NCBI GenBank assembly: GCA_009667805.1
Contig: CM019064.1
Coordinates: forward strand, 386,756,049-386,820,048
From: Leptobrachium leishanense
Taxonomy: Eukaryota > Chordata > Amphibia > Anura > Megophryidae
Direction: 5' to 3'
Length of the DNA stretch: 64,000 bases
The notes under the pieces were generated by a model, which was given only the letters and a program-made list of their open reading frames with translations, did no database searches and was not told the DNA's origin. Shown one piece after another: positions 60,088-64,000 of the stretch (position 1 is its first letter; each line of letters starts with the position of its first letter). Both the position numbers and the translations under genes were made by a program.

Positions 60088-60530
60088 ACTGTAGAGGTGC
60101 TGCCTGGCAGTGAGGATTCATATGCTGCATTATTATACTATAAAGGTGCTGCCCGACAGTGTGAGGATTCATATGCTGCATTATTATACTGTAGAGGTGC
60201 TGCCCGGCAGTGTGGGGATTCATATGCTGCATTATTATACTGTAGAGGTGCTGCCCGGCAGTGTGAAGATTCATATGCTGCATTATTATACTGTAGAGGT
60301 GCTGCCCGGCAGTGTGAGGATTCATATGCTGCATTATTATACTGTAAAGGTGCTGCCCGGCAGTGTGAGGTTTCATATGCTGCATTATTATACTGTAGAG
60401 GTGTTGCCCGGCATTGTGAGGATTCATATGCTGCATTATTATACTGTAGAGGTGCTGCCCAGCAGTGTGAGGATTCATATGCTGCATTATTATACAGTAG
60501 AGGTGCTGCCCGGCAGTGTAAGGATTCACA
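60088..60530. repeat. 51-bp tandem repeat, nine units
   Basis: Units of gattcatatgctgcattatt followed by atactgtagaggtgctgccc recur every 51 bp. As 51 is divisible by 3, frames stay open on both strands; these are not genes. The array stops directly at the start of the retroviral LTR. Confidence 0.95.
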
Positions 60531-60531
60531 T

Positions 60532-61130
60532 TGTTATGGATAAGAATATGTATCTGCTTTAATAATACTCAAAGGCCTAGAAAAATGCTCAATTAAGTAG
60601 TTAATATGTCTTTAAGAGCTGAATTAATAAAACTGTCCTTTCAGAGAGAATCAAAATGTATCTCGCGTAACTCTGCTGTTTCAACAGAATAGATAACCGC
60701 AAGTTATGAGGAATTTTATTTTGGTATCAGGAGCAGGGTGCATCTTGCATCCTGGAACAGGACATCGCCCATACATCCATGATGGCGAAAAATGGCTGAC
60801 GTTCGTCAATGATGCATGATACCTTGACCTTGGGAAATAGCTGATATTTGATTTTCATTTAGTTGATAAATAATCTGTATGTGCACAATTTTATGCTTAA
60901 GTCACTTAAAATATTAGTTGACGTTGACTCCCACCCGCTTACGCAATAAACTGGTATAAAACATGTATCAAAATCTATGATTAAGGAGGAGAAGTCTCTG
61001 GGCTTTGACCAAGAGAGGCTGCATAGATCTATTTGTTGTCTGTGTCAATTTCTTTAAGTGTGCACTTGACTTACCTGATTTCTCCACCAAATAGAACAGA
61101 GACTGGCATCCGAAGGACTGATAACGTCCA
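60532..61130 (+). repeat. 5' LTR of an endogenous retrovirus
   Basis: It starts at tgttatgg (60532) immediately after the tandem array and ends near gataacgtcca (61130), 8 bp before the primer binding site. It contains TATAAA at 60955-60960. Without the 3' LTR in the window the exact borders are inferred. Confidence 0.6.
60955..60960 (+). promoter_or_regulatory. LTR TATA box
   Basis: ggTATAAAac in the LTR, about 180 bp before the primer binding site, a normal U3/R distance. An AATAAA lies 10 bp upstream. Confidence 0.55.
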
Positions 61131-61138
61131 TATAATTT

Positions 61139-61156
61139 TGGCGCCCAACGTGTGGC
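61139..61156 (+). promoter_or_regulatory. Retroviral primer binding site (tRNA-Lys type)
   Basis: tggcgcccaacgtgtggc matches the lysine-tRNA(1,2) primer site at 17 of 18 positions, with one change at 61153. The site fixes the orientation (+) and the LTR boundary. Confidence 0.85.
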
Positions 61157-62763
61157 CCTGGGTTACGCCTCTACCAGCTCTCCATCACCAAGGATTTCCT
61201 GGCGGGACCACGCCAGAAACGGAGCCTGATCAACTTCGTAACCTCACGGTAAGATACTTTTTTTTTTTTTTTGTATTTCAAAATTTTATTTTGAAAAAAA
61301 TGACAGCAATAAAGCACACAGTATGAAATAACGGACACGCAGGACCAAAAACAAATTCCGCAGTAATGTATCTCAGAAGAAGTCATAAAGTAACAATATA
61401 TAAACTACAAATATATCCTGCTAACATAAAAATAACAAAGAGATGGGGGAGCAGGGGAAAAAGAAAGGGTGGGGGGTAACAGTCTGAGCAAAATAAAGGA
61501 GTCCGGGTGGACCAGATATGGGGGATGGGTGAAGTCTCGTGTGACAGCCGGAAGGCACAGAACATATGGCTGGAGAGGGAGAGGAGAGAAGGAAAAATAA
61601 ATAAATAATAATAATAAAAAGAAAAAAAGGGGGGGACTGCCCAAGTAGGGTGACATTCCTGGCTCACCCCGGAAATCCAAAGAAGGACCGGGGGCCATTG
61701 AAGAGGCCACAGGGCCGGAGGTCCTGGGCCACGAGAGATGGTGAGAGCCTAGGTGGCCATCTCAGCGGCTTACCCAGGACCACCCAGTGTCCTGCCCGTT
61801 AAAATAAAGAAAAAATAAAAAATAAAAATGATAATAAAAAAAAAGGGGGGGAGGAGGGGTAAGAGCCAAACATCCTGACATCCCAATAAGTCTATAAAGT
61901 CATAACCTAGAGTGAACCATCAAAGTCTATAGAAAACTAAAAGTCCAATCCGGAAAAAAGAGAAAAAAAAGGGGAAAGGTAAATAAAATGAATAGGAAAG
62001 AGAGAGGGAAGGAGCAGCACTTTCAGCCCGGGTCGGTGAACGTGGGCTCAGCAGCCGTGGGTAAGATACCTTTTGATATCCTGCCGGTGACGTGTTCTGG
62101 TCTGCGGTCCCTACCTCGGGAAATCCAAGCATGATGCTTGGGAGAGGCACCAAAAGTGGGTTTTATTTAACTTTGCCCAGGTGCCCTTTTTACTGACCCA
62201 CGAATCGCATGCCAGTTGTCTGCTTGTCTGTATGTCTGTTCACGGTTCATTGTATTGATAGCATATTTCCTGATAGCAATTGTGGTTTGATTGATAATCA
62301 GGGACATTGTCGTGGTCTGTATCTGGTAGCACGGCATTCCTTTCTGATATAGGTATAGTTTGATTGACAGTCAGGGTTTTTTTGTTGTAAGTAGCGGTAC
62401 ACATAGGTGATGCATTAGGCATATCTAGTAGTAGCTCACAATATATATATATATATATAGTAGTAACAGGTGACGCAGTAAAGAAAGCACCTGTAGGATA
62501 TATATGCTGCGGTAAAACAGGTGCTAGCTACACCTGCTAACAGGATACTGTATTTGGAATATAGGAGAGGACGAGACGCTTTATTGTCGTAGTTTAGCGC
62601 TAACGACTATATTTGGTAGTAAGACCCGATTAGGTGTTGTGGTCTAGCGGTAACAGGTATATTTGGTAGAATAAGACACGATAGGTATAGGTCTATCCTC
62701 ATTTCTGACTGTTGATAAACTACGTGAATTTAAATTGATCAGGAAAAGAGCTAACAATCAGGA
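61157..62763 (+). other. Retroviral leader with an insertion at its splice donor
   Basis: The untranslated leader contains a strong donor-like acg/gtaaga at 61248-61254. A retro-inserted sequence occupies 61258-62059. The remaining leader (62070-62763) has a (TA)n at 62441-62459 and no ORF of note. Confidence 0.55.
61258..62059 (-). mobile_element. Retroposed insertion (LINE or processed transcript) in the leader
   Basis: An exact 10-bp duplication ggtaagatac flanks it (61248-61257 and 62060-62069). On the minus strand it ends with aataaaattttgaaatac followed by a poly(A) of about 15, so it moved by target-primed reverse transcription. Its body is purine-rich on the + strand, with several A/G runs. 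No known coding domain was recognised, so its source is open. Confidence 0.75.
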
Positions 62764-64000
62764 ATGGGTAATGAACAGAGTAACCATGCTGGTTGGATGA
62801 CCCCATGCAAGTTGGTTGAGAAAAGAACAGGAAAACGGAATGTGCTGAAACTGAAGCTTCTAGGTAGTGTCTGCGGCTTAGACAGTCCCAGACTACAAAC
62901 AGAGGGATGTAGATATTTATTGAAGAATAAAAAATGAATGTTGATAGACAATGGATTATGGAATGTAGCACATGCATGGTATAAGGTTGCAAAAGAGATT
63001 GAGAACGAATGGTGGATAGAAACAGCGGAGAATAGGAAAGGAAAAACCAATTACTATTATCTCACCCGAGATCCGAGCCCCCTTCTTATGGTGAAATATC
63101 CAAAAAGAAAATAGTAAAACCAGGCCCCATGAGTCTCTACCCTGTTTTAAGCGTAGATGGGGCATACTACACCCGTAGTTGTACCACAAATTCATCAGCG
63201 ACCGCAAGTCAGACACTGACCATATCCCCTATTATGCCTCACTTGCCCAATTTGGACTCCACCTTCCAGACGGTAGACCGGACCGGTGACTCAGGTCGAT
63301 TGTCTTTGTCCAGTCATTCATATGACTCGGGAAAATCGTTCAGATGAGTCCCTAACATCCCATATTGGGTTGCGCACGCCCACTCCCCAGGTTGCCCGTA
63401 GCCGACCCACGACCTTTCCACCCCAGAACCAAGATCTCATGACCTTTCCACCCCACCAAACCGACACCACTTACCCCTTCTACCAAAACACCCCGGAAAT
63501 ATCCCCCACTCACAAGAATAATGTCACCTGGATGCTCCCAGCTGCCCGAATACTGGGACCATCCCATAACAGTCCCCGACTGGGAGATTTCACTCCCTCT
63601 GAAGTCCCCATTATGTATGTCACTTTCACACCATCCCAAGCCTCTTCCGTAGTAGGCACATTACCTGACCCAGAAAAACAACCTATGCCCTTTTATAGCG
63701 GCATAGTCCAGATTCAGAAGACTTATTCTGCAGCATGGAGAGATCTTTTAGGTTTGTGTGAAATAAAAGCAGGCGATGGGTACTGGCCCATAATGGAAAA
63801 GGGATTTACTTCCGCCCGCTTAGTGTCTGATGTCTCATACCAGTCAGGTATAGAGTTCTGTGAACAACTTAGAGAGTGGGCAAAGGACAGACTAGCTGAC
63901 CAAGCAACCACTATAAATGATATCACTCAAGATAAAGCTGAATCAGTGGAAAAATATTATGCCAGGCTGATACAATTTTTTTCCGACCTAGGGTTTAATA
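62764..64000 (+). pseudogene. Endogenous retrovirus gag, broken, cut by the window end
   Basis: An ATG at 62764 is followed by a Gly codon and a short polar stretch, a typical N-myristoylated matrix start. That frame ends at a stop at 62935-62937. Further gag-like, Pro-rich coding continues in other frames (about 63060-63346, then 63630 to the window end), the last with a capsid-like helical stretch. Several stops and frameshifts separate the pieces, so no Gag can be made. Protease, polymerase and envelope, if present, lie beyond the window. The genus is not assigned. Confidence 0.65.

Noticed and set aside
60053..60562. Three overlapping ORFs of about 150 codons
   Set aside because: Translations of the 51-bp tandem repeat on both strands.

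Overview
This is a vertebrate nuclear-genome window, most probably from a frog. It holds two type II keratin genes in tandem on the + strand, separated and surrounded by dense transposons of the kinds common in amphibians: hAT, Tc1, Harbinger-like MITEs, CR1 and L2 LINEs, a Penelope-like element, a V-SINE and an endogenous retrovirus. No species can be assigned from the sequence alone.

Layout. 1-7600: exons 2-9 of a type II keratin gene (exon 1 lies before the window), with a hAT MITE in intron 1 and a Harbinger-like MITE in intron 7. 7600-10047: a V-SINE and a second Harbinger-like MITE. 10048-40118: a 30-kb transposon island. Its two ends carry the same hAT terminus in inverted orientation. 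Each arm reads inward as terminus, TATA box, 81-bp satellite, BED-finger hAT transposase, then a 140-150-bp tail array, so the island is a giant inverted repeat. Later insertions sit inside it: a near-full-length L2 LINE in the left transposase, a Tc1 with a nested MITE, a CR1 LINE at the centre with tandem 282-bp 5' monomers, a minisatellite-bearing hAT with a perfect 8-bp target duplication, and a 5'-truncated CR1 in the right satellite. 41350-46940: a complete nine-exon type II keratin gene (504 residues) with a TATA box and a poly(A) signal. 48260-50385: a 5'-truncated L2 with a nested MITE. 50795-55683: a Penelope-like element bounded by a 16-bp target duplication, with 1.45-kb inverted arms, a GIY-YIG endonuclease and a hammerhead-ribozyme motif. 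55684-60531: degenerate repeats and a 51-bp tandem array. 60532-64000: the 5' part of a decayed endogenous retrovirus (LTR, lysine-tRNA primer site, splice donor, broken gag), running off the window.

The two keratin genes share exon sizes (209, 61, 96, 165, 126 and 221 bp for exons 2-7), intron positions, intron-7 sequence and a tail ending in Gly-His-Gly-His-Xaa-Cys. They are therefore tandem duplicates pushed about 34 kb apart, chiefly by the island. They are the only apparent host genes. Their products should pair with a type I keratin in epithelial intermediate filaments, and the His/Gly/Cys-rich head and tail suggest a cornifying tissue (inference).

All coordinates were read by eye. Exon borders are supported by GT-AG sites and reading phase. 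TE borders are exact only where a target duplication is stated.
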